In this document: positions 34,552-43,519 of the stretch, one piece after another | How positions within the stretch are numbered: the first letter of the stretch is position 1 | Layout: each line of letters opens with the position of its first letter | Source of the DNA: Solitalea longa | GTDB taxonomy: Bacteria > Bacteroidota > Bacteroidia > Sphingobacteriales > Sphingobacteriaceae | Direction: 5' to 3' | Assembly (NCBI RefSeq): GCF_002920915.1 | Contig: NZ_PQVF01000012.1 | Span: 287 to 64,286, forward strand | DNA length: 64,000 nucleotides | Position numbers and translations under genes: made by a program | The notes under the pieces: generated by a model | Databases searched by the model: none | Told to the model about the DNA's origin: nothing | Seen by the model: the letters and a program-made list of their open reading frames with translations, nothing else

Positions 34552-34559
34552 TATTTTTG
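34552..34559 (+). promoter_or_regulatory. -7 promoter box of the M16 pair
   Basis: TATTTTTG, a full consensus match, lies 24 nt before the ATG at 34584. This also argues against the longer open frame that starts upstream at 34521. Confidence 0.5.
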
Positions 34560-34583
34560 TCACCCCGGTTTAACAAAATCCTG

Positions 34584-35822
34584 ATGATAAATTTCGAACG
34601 ATTTACTTTAGATAACGGACTGCGTGTGTTGGTACATGAAGATCCGGCAACTCCAATGGCTGTTTTAAATGTGCTTTATGATGTGGGTGCGCGTGATGAG
34701 GATGAGCATAAAACAGGCTTTGCCCATTTGTTTGAGCACCTTATGTTTGGCGGTTCTATTAATATTCCGTCTTATGATGAGCCTTTGCAAAGGGTAGGAG
34801 GTGAGAATAATGCATTTACTACTAACGACATAACAAACTATTATATCCAGGTTCCGGCGGTAAATCTTGAAACTGCTTTTTGGTTGGAATCGGACCGTAT
34901 GCTTAGCCTTGCCTTTTCCGAAAAAAGCCTGGAAGTGCAACGCAATGTAGTGTGCGAAGAGTTTAAACAGCGTTACCTGAACCAGCCTTATGGTGATGTT
35001 TGGCTGAATCTTCGCCCATTGGCATTTAAAACCCATCCCTATAAATGGGCAACAATAGGCAAGGAATTGTCTCATATCGAAAATGCTACTCTGGAAGATG
35101 TAAAAGACTTTTTTGCCAAGCATTATAACCCTCAAAACGCTATTTTGGTTGTTGCCGGAAAAGTGAAACTTGAGGAGGTGAAGCAATTGGCCGAAAAATG
35201 GTTTGGGCCCATTCCTTCCGGACAAAAATACGATCGCAATCTGCCTCAAGAACAGTTGCAAACCGAGGCTCGCACACAAACTATACAAGCAAAAGTTCCA
35301 CTTAATGCTATTTACAAGGCCTTTCATATTGGCGACCGCAATCAAAAGGAATTTTATGCCACCGACTTGATCTCCGATTTACTTTCACGTGGTGATTCTT
35401 CCCGTTTATATCGGTCATTAGTAAAGGAGCAACAGTTGTTTAGCGAAATTAATGCTTATGTTTCAGGTGATATGGACCCGGGCCTGTTTATTGTTGAAGG
35501 TAAATTGGTGAATGGCGTTGAAATGGAACAGGCCGAAGCTGCTATAGAATCGGAATTGAACCGGTTAAAAAATGAACAACTTCAAGCTGATGAATTAACC
35601 AAGGTGAAAAATAAGATTGAATCAACCATGGTGTTCTCTGAACTAAATCTGCTCGACAGGGCCATGAACCTCGCTTATTTTGAACTGTTGGGTGATGCCA
35701 ATAACTATAATTTCGAAAGAGAGAAATACCAGGCAGTTACAGCTTCTCAAATTCAGGAACAGGCCAATAAAATTTTTAGCAGCAGCAATTGTTCTACCTT
35801 ATATTATTTAAGTCAGAATTAA
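34584..35822 (+). CDS. M16 family zinc peptidase, catalytic member
   Basis: A protein of 412 residues from MINFERFTLDNGLRV at 34584. The inverted zinc motif HxxEH is H48-L-F-E-H52 (GFAHLFEHLMFGG), and the downstream glutamate lies in QRNVVCEEFKQRY. No signal peptide is seen from this start, so the cytoplasm is the simplest location. M16 peptidases form clam-shell chambers from an active and an inactive half; the next gene encodes the probable inactive partner 27 bp downstream. Peptide degradation or processing is expected. Confidence 0.92.
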   Translation: MINFERFTLDNGLRVLVHEDPATPMAVLNVLYDVGARDEDEHKTGFAHLFEHLMFGGSINIPSYDEPLQRVGGENNAFTTNDITNYYIQVPAVNLETAFWLESDRMLSLAFSEKSLEVQRNVVCEEFKQRYLNQPYGDVWLNLRPLAFKTHPYKWATIGKELSHIENATLEDVKDFFAKHYNPQNAILVVAGKVKLEEVKQLAEKWFGPIPSGQKYDRNLPQEQLQTEARTQTIQAKVPLNAIYKAFHIGDRNQKEFYATDLISDLLSRGDSSRLYRSLVKEQQLFSEINAYVSGDMDPGLFIVEGKLVNGVEMEQAEAAIESELNRLKNEQLQADELTKVKNKIESTMVFSELNLLDRAMNLAYFELLGDANNYNFEREKYQAVTASQIQEQANKIFSSSNCSTLYYLSQN

Positions 35823-35849
35823 TAGTACCTAAAACCATCATTGAGTAAA

Positions 35850-37130
35850 ATGATATTAGATAGAAAATCAGAGCCGCAGTTTAAGGCTATTTCAAACATA
35901 AAACTTATTAAACCCGAAGTTGATAAGCTGAAAAACGGTATCAGCTTATATTTTATTGATGCTTCTGAAGCGGATTTAGTACGGGTGGAATTTATTTTTT
36001 CGAATACCCAGTGGAGCATTGATCAACCTTTGGTAATTGGAGCCACCAATTCGATGTTAAATGAGGGAACCCCTCATTATACAGCCTCTCAGTTAGCTGA
36101 TAAAATTGATTTTTATGGTGCTTTCTTTCAGCATGAGGCCGGCTTCGACCATTCAAGCGTTACGCTTTACAGCTTAAACAAGCACTTGAAAAGTACCCTT
36201 CCAATTATAAAGGAGATCATTACCGAAGCTTGTTTTCCCGAACAGGAGCTTGCCACCTATGTTCAAAACAGCAAGCAAAAATTACAAGTCAATCAACAAA
36301 AAAATGATTTCCTGGCACGTAAAAAGTTCAACCAGGTTCTTTTCGGAGATCACTCTTACTATGGATATAATGTTCAGGCTGAGGATTACGATAAATTAAG
36401 CCGCGAACAATTACTGGGGGTGCGCCGCAAACAGTATACAGCAAATAACTGCACTATCATTGTTTCAGGGAAAGTAAAGGCCGAAGAACGTCAACTGATT
36501 ACCGAACTATTTGGTAACGAAGACTGGCTTTCAGAAGAATTATTAAAAGTTGATCAACCTCTTCTTAAACCTTCATCAACGGCTAAGCACCTTGTAGAAC
36601 GGCCGGATGCGTTGCAATCGGCTATTCGCCTGGGGAAGCCATTGTTTAATAAAACCCATCCTGATTTCCAATCGATGCAGGTATTGAATACCGTTTTTGG
36701 TGGATATTTTGGTTCGCGTTTGATGTCGAATATCAGGGAAGATAAGGGGTACACTTATGGAATTGGTTCGGCTATCGTTTCACTTAAAGATGCCGGATAT
36801 TTCTTTGTGGCCACGGAGGTTGGAGCAGATGTTTGTTCCAATGCCTTAACCGAAATCTATAAAGAGATTGATATATTAAAGAATAATCCTATTCCTGAAG
36901 AAGAACTGAGCCTTGTTCGAAATTATATGCTTGGCTCTTTCCTAGGAAGTTTGGAAAATGCCTTTTCGCATGCCGATAAGTTCAAGGGCATTTTATTCTA
37001 TGGCCTCGATTACGATTATTACGATAATTTCTTCGAAACAGTTAAAACGGTAACACCGCAGCATCTGCAAGAATTAGCCAATAAATACCTTGCCGATGAT
37101 TTTCTGGAAGTTGTGGTAGGTAAGAAGTAA
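35850..37130 (+). CDS. M16 family protein, inactive partner subunit
   Basis: A protein of 426 residues from the ATG at 35850 (a TTG nine bases upstream is also in frame). It has the M16 fold: DKLKNGISLYFID near the start, GFDHSSVTLYSLNKHL, and the C-terminal FGGYFGSRLMSNIREDKGYTYGIGS, where the R/Y pair in the second domain is kept. The HxxEH motif is absent: the equivalent stretch reads EGTPHYTASQLADKIDFYG. This split of active and inactive subunits mirrors mitochondrial processing peptidase and bacterial two-subunit M16 enzymes. Confidence 0.9.
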   Translation: MILDRKSEPQFKAISNIKLIKPEVDKLKNGISLYFIDASEADLVRVEFIFSNTQWSIDQPLVIGATNSMLNEGTPHYTASQLADKIDFYGAFFQHEAGFDHSSVTLYSLNKHLKSTLPIIKEIITEACFPEQELATYVQNSKQKLQVNQQKNDFLARKKFNQVLFGDHSYYGYNVQAEDYDKLSREQLLGVRRKQYTANNCTIIVSGKVKAEERQLITELFGNEDWLSEELLKVDQPLLKPSSTAKHLVERPDALQSAIRLGKPLFNKTHPDFQSMQVLNTVFGGYFGSRLMSNIREDKGYTYGIGSAIVSLKDAGYFFVATEVGADVCSNALTEIYKEIDILKNNPIPEEELSLVRNYMLGSFLGSLENAFSHADKFKGILFYGLDYDYYDNFFETVKTVTPQHLQELANKYLADDFLEVVVGKK

Positions 37131-37131
37131 A

Positions 37132-37266
37132 CCAGTCGACAGTAAGCAGTCAACAGTTCTCAGTCGCCGGTCCACAGTCCCTAGTACTTTGTCTCAAGTT
37201 TGTAAGATGAGATAAACAGATAATACTGGGGACTGTCGACTGCAGACTGACAACCTACTGCCGACT
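37132..37266. repeat. imperfect long inverted repeat built of CAGTC-type units
   Basis: The arms 37132-37187 and 37224-37266 are imperfect reverse complements. Each is composed of AGTCGACAGT, CAGTC and ACAGTCCC units, separated by a unique 36-bp stretch. Short CAGTCGGCAGTC-like repeats are common between Bacteroidota genes. Placed after the M16 pair, it may act in termination or mRNA stability. Confidence 0.65.
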
Positions 37267-37361
37267 ATGTATTGCATGCTGAACACGGCCATTATTTCGT
37301 CATAAAAGAACCAAATGCAAAGAATCTTTAATTAAGGGTTTCGCATACCGGAAATTTTCTT

Positions 37362-37369
37362 TACCTTTG
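37362..37369 (+). promoter_or_regulatory. -7 promoter box of guaB
   Basis: TACCTTTG matches TAnnTTTG. The expected start of transcription falls at about 37374-37377, giving a leader of only about 27 nt. Confidence 0.6.
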
Positions 37370-37372
37370 CCC

Positions 37373-37402
37373 GGCAAATAATAACTCCTAAAATTATTTG
37401 CC
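37373..37402 (+). promoter_or_regulatory. hairpin leader abutting the guaB start codon
   Basis: GGCAAATAA (37373-37381) and TTATTTGCC (37394-37402) form a perfect 9-bp stem with a 12-nt loop, TAACTCCTAAAA. The stem's last base directly precedes the ATG at 37403 and begins near the predicted transcript start. It could hide the ribosome entry region, expose only the loop, or serve as a 5' stabiliser. Its role is unknown. Confidence 0.5.
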
Positions 37403-38875
37403 ATGCATTTAGACCCATCAAAATTTGTTCTCGACGGCCTTACTTACGATGACGTGTTGCTGATTCCAGCGTACTCAGAAGTTTTACCACGTGAAGTTAA
37501 CACCCAATCTAATCTAACAAGAAACATTAAGATCAACGTTCCAATCATCTCTGCTGCGATGGATACCGTTACCGATGCTGAGTTGGCTATTGCCATTGCT
37601 CAAGCGGGTGGTTTAGGTATGATCCACAAAAACATGAGCATTGAAAAGCAAGCTGCTGCTGTTCGTAAAGTAAAACGTTCAGAAAGTGGTATGATTCAGG
37701 ATCCTGTTACCTTAACTGTAGATGCTAAATTGAGTGATGCTTTACGTTTAATGAAAGAGAACAAGATCGGTGGTATTCCAATTATCAATGGCAACAATAA
37801 ACTGCTTGGCATTTTAACCAATCGCGATCTGCGTTTCCAGAAAGATGTTTCTCTGCCGGTTAGTGAAGTAATGACTACACAAAATCTTATTACTGCTCCG
37901 GAAGGAACAGATTTGATGAAAGCAGAAGAAATCCTACAAAAACATAAAATTGAAAAATTACCGGTAGTTAAAGCCGATGGTACGCTTGCTGGTTTAATTA
38001 CCTTTAAGGATATCCAAAAGTTCAAAGCTTATCCAATTGCATGTAAAGACGAACATGGTCGCTTACGTGTTGGTGCTGCTGTAGGTGTAACTGCCGACAC
38101 TATTGAACGTGTTACTGCATTAGTTAACGCTGGTGTTGATGTAATTACAGTAGATACAGCTCACGGCCATTCCAAAGGAGTTATTGAGATGGTGAAAAAA
38201 GTGAAAACCACTTTCCCTAAACTAGAAGTAATTGCTGGTAACATTGCTACAGCTGAAGCTGCTTTAGCTCTTAAAGATGCTGGTGTTGACGGTGTTAAAG
38301 TAGGTATCGGGCCTGGTTCAATTTGTACCACACGTATTATTGCCGGTGTTGGAGTACCACAGTTAACGGCTGTTTTTGAGGTAGCTAAAGCCTTAAAAGG
38401 TACAGGTGTTCCTGTTATTGCCGATGGCGGTATTAAGCAAACTGGTGATATTGTTAAGGCAATTGCTGCGGGAGCGAGTTCAATTATGGCGGGTTCGTTA
38501 TTTGCAGGAGTTGAAGAATCACCAGGTGAAACCATCATTTTTGAAGGTCGTAAGTTTAAATCATATCGTGGAATGGGTTCTGTTGAAGCAATGGAGCAAG
38601 GTTCAAAAGACCGCTATTTTCAGGATGTTGAAGATGATATCAAAAAATTAGTACCTGAAGGTATTGTGGGTCGTGTTCCTTATAAAGGCACATTGGCTGA
38701 GGTGATGTATCAGTATATCGGTGGATTAAAAGCCGGTATGGGTTACTGCGGTGCTCGTACAATTGAAGATCTGCAGGAAGCTAAATTTGTACGTATTACC
38801 GCTGCAGGTATGCGCGAAAGCCACCCGCACGATATTACTATCACTAAAGAAGCTCCAAATTATTCTACTAAATAA
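37403..38875 (+). CDS. guaB: inosine-5'-monophosphate dehydrogenase
   Basis: A 490-residue cytoplasmic enzyme that oxidises IMP to XMP with NAD+, the committed step to GMP. The catalytic barrel is interrupted by a CBS-domain pair (about residues 95-205, e.g. [25 protein letters not shown] and [19 protein letters not shown]). The active-site loop is GPGSIC308TTRI; the flap region reads [19 protein letters not shown], and [10 protein letters not shown] follows. The length is typical of the bacterial enzyme. It is monocistronic, with the -7 box, hairpin leader and terminator described separately. Confidence 0.97.
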   Translation: MHLDPSKFVLDGLTYDDVLLIPAYSEVLPREVNTQSNLTRNIKINVPIISAAMDTVTDAELAIAIAQAGGLGMIHKNMSIEKQAAAVRKVKRSESGMIQDPVTLTVDAKLSDALRLMKENKIGGIPIINGNNKLLGILTNRDLRFQKDVSLPVSEVMTTQNLITAPEGTDLMKAEEILQKHKIEKLPVVKADGTLAGLITFKDIQKFKAYPIACKDEHGRLRVGAAVGVTADTIERVTALVNAGVDVITVDTAHGHSKGVIEMVKKVKTTFPKLEVIAGNIATAEAALALKDAGVDGVKVGIGPGSICTTRIIAGVGVPQLTAVFEVAKALKGTGVPVIADGGIKQTGDIVKAIAAGASSIMAGSLFAGVEESPGETIIFEGRKFKSYRGMGSVEAMEQGSKDRYFQDVEDDIKKLVPEGIVGRVPYKGTLAEVMYQYIGGLKAGMGYCGARTIEDLQEAKFVRITAAGMRESHPHDITITKEAPNYSTK

Positions 38876-38885
38876 AGAGTTTTAA

Positions 38886-38931
38886 AAACCACAGAGTTAC
38901 ACAGCGATCGCAAATGTGAACTCTGTGGTTT
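38886..38931 (+). terminator. terminator of guaB
   Basis: Stem AAACCACAGAGTT / AACTCTGTGGTTT (13 bp, perfect) with a 20-nt loop, ending in TATTTT, 10 nt after the stop codon. Confidence 0.85.
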
Positions 38932-38989
38932 ATTTTAACAATCAATTAATCACAGGGAACTTCGTGCAACTCCTCCGCCTAAGTCTTTA

Positions 38990-39529
38990 TTAGTTGAGAA
39001 ACTTTCCCTCTACCACAAAACTGCTTTCCTTTAATAACTTCGATTGTTGCTTTCTTTCGATTTTATAAAATTTATTCGGAATATATTCTAATTTTTCCAC
39101 TAACTCATAAAGCTCATTGTCAGTAGTGTTTAAAATTGAAATGGATTTAATAGTTCCATCAGGATGTTTTATAATGCTTATTTCACGGGTTTTTAAGGTG
39201 GTATCAATGGCTTTGTAAACTTCAGAAGTGTCGGATTTATTCACCAGGTAACTTTTATTCCATGCAGGTTTGTTAATATTCGAATTAATAAAGACACTCA
39301 GTTCTGATCGCCAAATCGTATCCTGAATAACTTTAGATTCAGTTTTTCCGTTGCTATTTACAGTTTTGCTGATCTTCGGATGTTCAATGTTCAGGCGATT
39401 CACTTCGCTTTCAAAATAGGCCTTGATATTAAAGTAAGGGCTATTAGCGGTATTTTGATGTTTCGGTGAGTTTATACAAGAAACAGCAGATAGAAGTACT
39501 ACTAAAAAGGAAAAAGAAAGTTTATTCAT
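38990..39529 (-). CDS. small lipoprotein of unknown function
   Basis: A 179-residue predicted lipoprotein: MNKLSFSFLVVLLSAVSC ends in a good lipobox (Cys18), then INSPKHQNT. The mature part is predicted alpha/beta with PYFNIKAYFESEVNRLN, KVIQDTIWRSELSVFINSNINKPAWNKSY and YIPNKFYKIERKQQSKLL segments. I recall similar unnamed lipoproteins in Bacteroidota but no function. The first part looks like a helix followed by strands. It lies downstream of the DUF6345-type gene on the same strand, but a strong terminator separates them. Confidence 0.75.
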   Translation of the reverse strand: MNKLSFSFLVVLLSAVSCINSPKHQNTANSPYFNIKAYFESEVNRLNIEHPKISKTVNSNGKTESKVIQDTIWRSELSVFINSNINKPAWNKSYLVNKSDTSEVYKAIDTTLKTREISIIKHPDGTIKSISILNTTDNELYELVEKLEYIPNKFYKIERKQQSKLLKESSFVVEGKFLN

Positions 39530-39543
39530 GCAATAAAAATAAG

Positions 39544-39573
39544 AAGCGGTTGACGAAATTTCGTCAACCGCTT
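39544..39573 (-). terminator. perfect 30-bp palindrome, terminator of the DUF6345-type gene
   Basis: AAGCGGTTGACGAAA and its exact complement with no spacer form a 15-bp stem, between the stop at 39596 and the next start at 39529. It begins 23 nt after the stop; T runs are weak. Confidence 0.75.
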
Positions 39574-39595
39574 TAAAATGTTTAAAAATGAGCTA

Positions 39596-41197
39596 TTACC
39601 CCATAACAGGTACTCTTATTTTATAACGTTTACTAAAATTGCTATCTAAATCAACCTCCACATCTTTTTGGTGAACCACTAATCCAAGGCTTCCTGAAAA
39701 GTCATAACCAATTTTTTCACGAAGAACGCGATAATTTGCTGATGATGGAATTCCATTTGAAGAGCTCCGGTTTACAATCCGTTTTACTGATTCATTGAAT
39801 TTTTGTTCGGTTTTTATCTCTGAAGTTTTTCCATTTGCAGGAGGAGCATCGATTATTGAACGTGGTTTATCTGTTTCACCGATAATTTTTTTACATGTAT
39901 TGTAAATATTTGTGATTTTACCATCATTATCAATGCTAATAGCAATCAAACCATGATCAGAGTTAACGCTTTCAACTCCTTTATGGCATTGTCTGAACTG
40001 AATAATGGTTTCTATTGCAGAAGCTTTTTCCATTGTTCCGCTGCCATTTAAAGTGCCACCAGAGGTAAGAACATGGCGAGTGTTACCTAGTTTTAATTCT
40101 ATTTCACCATTGAAACCTAAATCGCCAATTGCCCGTTCGGCAATACTTATTGCCTTTTTTTCATTTATCAATTCCTGATTATTTAAGTTTGCTTTGCCAA
40201 AATGAATATTTAAAGCACCCTCATTATTTACATGAAGTTTAATATCCTTTGAATCTATAAGTTTATTGCCTTTTTCATCAAATTGAATAAGTTGTGCTTT
40301 TGTTTTTGGAACACCGATTTGGTTAGCGATTTTTGCGATCCGCTCATCATTAAAAAGTTCTCGGTCAATAATTATGGCCTTTTTTTCCTTGGGTAGTTTT
40401 AACTCGGATGTTAATGACCTGGTAGGTAAGGTCCCTATCCATTGCCATTGATACCAACCCTTAGTTACAGGAGTTCTTGAGAAGTACCGCTCTGTATTTA
40501 ACCGATTGATCGCTTCCGAAGCATTTGCTCCGGCAGCCATTACAACTGGTACTTGGTTATGACTAATTCGCCAGCTGGCATCTAAAAATGCCCGGGCAAA
40601 AGTTTTACCTTGCTTCCATCCATCCCAAAAATATTGACCATACTCAGGGGCATCAATACTAGTGGTTTCATATCCAAAGAGCATTCGCAGTCCTCCCTGG
40701 TTTGGAGACCACCAGGTTCTCACGGGATTGTCAGGTCCTGAAACTCTTAATGAAAAACAAGTTGACCAGAATAAGTAACGAAGTTCCTCATTAGCAAAGG
40801 CCATCCTATTGGAAAATGCCCAATCTCTGTTGTCCCACAGTCCACCTAATGGTAATTGGAATACTCCATTGCCATCCATTCCTCCATGGCCTGAATGGTA
40901 AAATACCATTACAGAGTCCATTCCATAAGTGTCTTGCCAATTGTCATAAGTTTCTTCATACTCCCAAACTCTTACCCCCGAATCTTTGAACCAAAAATTG
41001 GCAGGTTGAAAAGAGGTTGGATAGTCCAAAAAACCTTGAGCATCCTCATGCGTGTAAGTAAGTCCACTTACATTTGAAAAGGTTTCAAGACTGTTGGCGC
41101 CATAGTAATCAGCACTGCCAGCTACTATAGCTTTTAATCCTTTTTGAGTAGTTACTTTTTGAAAAGGATTCGCTTTGATTAATCTTTTGAATTTCAT
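39596..41197 (-). CDS. DUF6345-like protein with caspase-like His/Cys motifs
   Basis: A 533-residue protein without a recognisable signal peptide. Residues about 20-260 look like the DUF6345 family: AGSADYYGANSLETFS, then the strand SVMVFYH101SGH104GGMDGN, later LRYLFWSTC147FSLRV, and further GGLRMLFGYETTS and WDGWKQGKTFARAFLDASW. A strand ending in HSGHG and a later strand ending in a Cys is the layout of clan CD cysteine peptidases (caspases, gingipains, CHAT), so H104/C147 is a plausible dyad; that reading is inference. The C-terminal ~270 residues are Lys/Asn-rich alpha/beta with no known domain. It has its own terminator and no obvious partner gene. Confidence 0.7.
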   Translation of the reverse strand: MKFKRLIKANPFQKVTTQKGLKAIVAGSADYYGANSLETFSNVSGLTYTHEDAQGFLDYPTSFQPANFWFKDSGVRVWEYEETYDNWQDTYGMDSVMVFYHSGHGGMDGNGVFQLPLGGLWDNRDWAFSNRMAFANEELRYLFWSTCFSLRVSGPDNPVRTWWSPNQGGLRMLFGYETTSIDAPEYGQYFWDGWKQGKTFARAFLDASWRISHNQVPVVMAAGANASEAINRLNTERYFSRTPVTKGWYQWQWIGTLPTRSLTSELKLPKEKKAIIIDRELFNDERIAKIANQIGVPKTKAQLIQFDEKGNKLIDSKDIKLHVNNEGALNIHFGKANLNNQELINEKKAISIAERAIGDLGFNGEIELKLGNTRHVLTSGGTLNGSGTMEKASAIETIIQFRQCHKGVESVNSDHGLIAISIDNDGKITNIYNTCKKIIGETDKPRSIIDAPPANGKTSEIKTEQKFNESVKRIVNRSSSNGIPSSANYRVLREKIGYDFSGSLGLVVHQKDVEVDLDSNFSKRYKIRVPVMG

Positions 41198-41371
41198 AAG
41201 TGTAGGATTTAATTGATTATTAAGAGTGTTTTTCAGGTAAATAGAATCATGGGTAGATTTTTAGTAATGACCTGATGGTCAGATTGTTATGATGAAGTTA
41301 TTGTTTAATATTCTTTTCTGCAATACTGCTTTACAAAATGAGTAGTTATACTCATTCAGTTAGGGTCAAAA

Positions 41372-41409
41372 AAAAACAGGTTATCAATCTATTTTGATAA
41401 CCTGTTTTT
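41372..41409 (-). terminator. terminator of gpmI
   Basis: A perfect 16-bp stem AAAAACAGGTTATCAA with a 6-nt loop lies 18 nt past the gpmI stop codon. Long A and T tracts flank both sides. Confidence 0.88.
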
Positions 41410-41427
41410 AAAAAAGAATTAATGTAC

Positions 41428-42951
41428 TTATACCAATTCAAAGCCAGTCATTTCTGCTGACTTTTGAATATTCATCATTTTTAAAATGGTAGGAGCAATA
41501 TCACCAAGTTTACCATTTTTAACCGAAGTAACATCCTTGTCTATTACAATGCATGGCACCAGGTTAGTTGTATGTGCCGTATTCGGAGTTCCATCATCAT
41601 TGATCATATAATCGGCATTTCCATGGTCGGCAATGATGATGAATGAATAGCCGTTTTCGATACCTGTTTCCACTACTGATTTAAGACAACTGTCTACGGT
41701 TTCAGCAGCTTTAATTGCGGCACTGAAAACACCTGTATGGCCAACCATATCGGTATTGGCAAAGTTTAAGCAAATAAAATCTGGCCATTTACTTTGTAAC
41801 TCCGGCAAAATTGCATCCCTGATATCAAAGGCGCTCATCTCAGGTTTCAAATCGTAAGTGGCCACTTTAGGCGAAGGGCATAATAAGCGTTTTTCACCTT
41901 CAAATGGAGCCTCACGGCCTCCTGAGAAGAAGAATGTAACGTGAGGATATTTCTCGGTTTCAGCAATGCGAATTTGGGTTTTACCAGCATTTTGAAGTAC
42001 CTCTCCTAAAGTCATTGCCAGGTCATCCTTAGTAAAGATCACTTTAACATCATTAAAGGTCTCGTCATAAGTAGTCATGGTCACATAAAATAGCTTAAGC
42101 TTTTTCATGTCTTGTTCAGGGAAATCTTCCTGCGTAAGTGCTTTGGTAATTTCGCGGCCACGATCGGTACGGAAATTAAAGCAAATAACTACATCACCTT
42201 CTTTTATGGTAGCTACCGGCTGTCCATTGGCATCAACTTTAACAACAGGTTTTAGGAATTCATCCGTAACATCTTCGGCATACGAATGTTCAATGGCTTG
42301 TTCAATATTGTTTACCGCTTTGCCTGCACCCTTAACCATTACATCGTAAGCAAGTTTAACACGCTCCCAGCGATTATCTCTGTCCATTGCATAGTAACGC
42401 CCCACTGCCGATGCCACAACTCCTGTACTTTGGGAAATATGCTGCTCAAGTTCTTTCATAAAGCCTAAGCCGCTTTTCGGATCGGTATCTCTTCCATCTA
42501 AAAAGGCATGAACAAATACATTCGGCAACTGCTGCTCAGCTGCAGCTGATAACAATCCTTTTAAATGGTTGATATGTGAGTGTACGCCCCCATCTGATAC
42601 TAATCCTATAAAATGAACACTTTTGTTCTCTTTTTTAGCATAATTGAAAGCATCAACTAAAACGGGATTTTTGTCAATTTCGCGCTCTCGAACTGCTTTA
42701 TTGATGCGTACAAGTTCCTGATAAACAACTCGTCCGGCTCCTAAGTTCATATGGCCAACTTCCGAGTTGCCCATCTGCCCCTCAGGTAATCCAACCGCTT
42801 CACCTGAAGCTTCGAGTTTTGAGTTCGGATACTTATTTACGATTTCATCAAAAAAAGGAGTGTTTGCTTTGTAGATGGCATTTGAGTCATCCTGGCGACC
42901 GTAGCCCCATCCATCCAGGATGATGAGGGCAATTTTTTTACTATTTTCCAC
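41428..42951 (-). CDS. gpmI: 2,3-bisphosphoglycerate-independent phosphoglycerate mutase
   Basis: A protein of 507 residues from the GTG at 42951 (VENSKKIALIILDGWGYG). The frame runs eight codons further to a TTG, but that would overlap the -7 box. It converts 3-phosphoglycerate to 2-phosphoglycerate with two Mn ions. The nucleophile is S63 in MGNSEVGHMNLG; metal-binding segments are LIILDGWGYG, HAFLDGRDTDP, FANTDMVGHTG and IIADHGNAD. It is the glycolytic enzyme of this organism as far as the window shows. It is a single gene with its own promoter and terminator, and a very short or absent leader. Confidence 0.96.
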   Translation of the reverse strand: MENSKKIALIILDGWGYGRQDDSNAIYKANTPFFDEIVNKYPNSKLEASGEAVGLPEGQMGNSEVGHMNLGAGRVVYQELVRINKAVREREIDKNPVLVDAFNYAKKENKSVHFIGLVSDGGVHSHINHLKGLLSAAAEQQLPNVFVHAFLDGRDTDPKSGLGFMKELEQHISQSTGVVASAVGRYYAMDRDNRWERVKLAYDVMVKGAGKAVNNIEQAIEHSYAEDVTDEFLKPVVKVDANGQPVATIKEGDVVICFNFRTDRGREITKALTQEDFPEQDMKKLKLFYVTMTTYDETFNDVKVIFTKDDLAMTLGEVLQNAGKTQIRIAETEKYPHVTFFFSGGREAPFEGEKRLLCPSPKVATYDLKPEMSAFDIRDAILPELQSKWPDFICLNFANTDMVGHTGVFSAAIKAAETVDSCLKSVVETGIENGYSFIIIADHGNADYMINDDGTPNTAHTTNLVPCIVIDKDVTSVKNGKLGDIAPTILKMMNIQKSAEMTGFELV

Positions 42952-42955
42952 AATA

Positions 42956-42963
42956 CAAATATA
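42956..42963 (-). promoter_or_regulatory. -7 promoter box of gpmI, four bases before the start codon
   Basis: The minus strand reads TATATTTG-TATT-GTG. With transcription starting about 5-7 nt after the box, the message would begin at or beside the GTG. Confidence 0.5.
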
Positions 42964-43071
42964 TTTTTTTAACAATAAAAGTCTCTAAAAATTAAAGAAA
43001 ACTCTCTGTTTTAACGCAATTTGGCACTATTTGTGTATTAAAAGGGCTTGAAAAAATAATTTAATAAGATC

Positions 43072-43464
43072 GTGAGTAAAATACTTTTAATAGTATCATT
43101 AATATTTTTTGCCCTTCCGGGAGGAAAACACCAGGATGATACCATTGAAGTGATCACTAAATCGATTGAAACGGCCAACACCAAAGAAATCTCTAAATAC
43201 CTCAATTCCTCAGTAATTCTTTCCATTTTAGATGATGAAAATGTGTATAGCAAAACACAGTCGGAAATGATATTGAGAAGTTTTTTTGTTAAATATCCCC
43301 CCGTTCAGGTAAAGCTTAAACATACCGGTTCCTCACCCGAAGGTATGCAATATGCAATCTGTTCTTACCGTACCTCATCCAGTACATATCGTCTGTTTTT
43401 TTATATGAAACAGACCGGTACCAACACCCTCATTAACGAGCTCAGAGTAGAGTCAGATAAATGA
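43072..43464 (+). CDS. DUF4783 domain protein
   Basis: A 130-residue protein from a GTG start at 43072. A short hydrophobic N-terminus (KILLIVSLIFFALPGG) suggests export. The rest has the NTF2-like cystatin-type pattern of DUF4783: DTIEVITKSIETANTKEISKYLNSSVILSIL, then SEMILRSFFVKYPPVQVKLKHTG and YRLFFYMKQTGTNTLINELRV. No activity is known. In related genomes DUF4783 genes usually sit beside nadC, as here (55 bp), so the two are probably co-transcribed. Confidence 0.85.
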   Translation: MSKILLIVSLIFFALPGGKHQDDTIEVITKSIETANTKEISKYLNSSVILSILDDENVYSKTQSEMILRSFFVKYPPVQVKLKHTGSSPEGMQYAICSYRTSSSTYRLFFYMKQTGTNTLINELRVESDK

Positions 43465-43519
43465 GTTTTCCTCAGTTTTGCCAACATTTTTTTATCTTGC
43501 CGCATTAAATTGTGACGTT

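Noticed and set aside
34665-35345. 226-codon open frame antisense to the M16 peptidase gene.
   Set aside because: It lies wholly opposite a well-supported coding region, and its translation shows no domain or signal.
39596-41197. Assigning the DUF6345-type protein as a proven caspase or gasdermin-activating protease.
   Set aside because: Only the His/Cys motif pattern supports it, and no gasdermin or effector gene is adjacent; it is reported as a candidate only.
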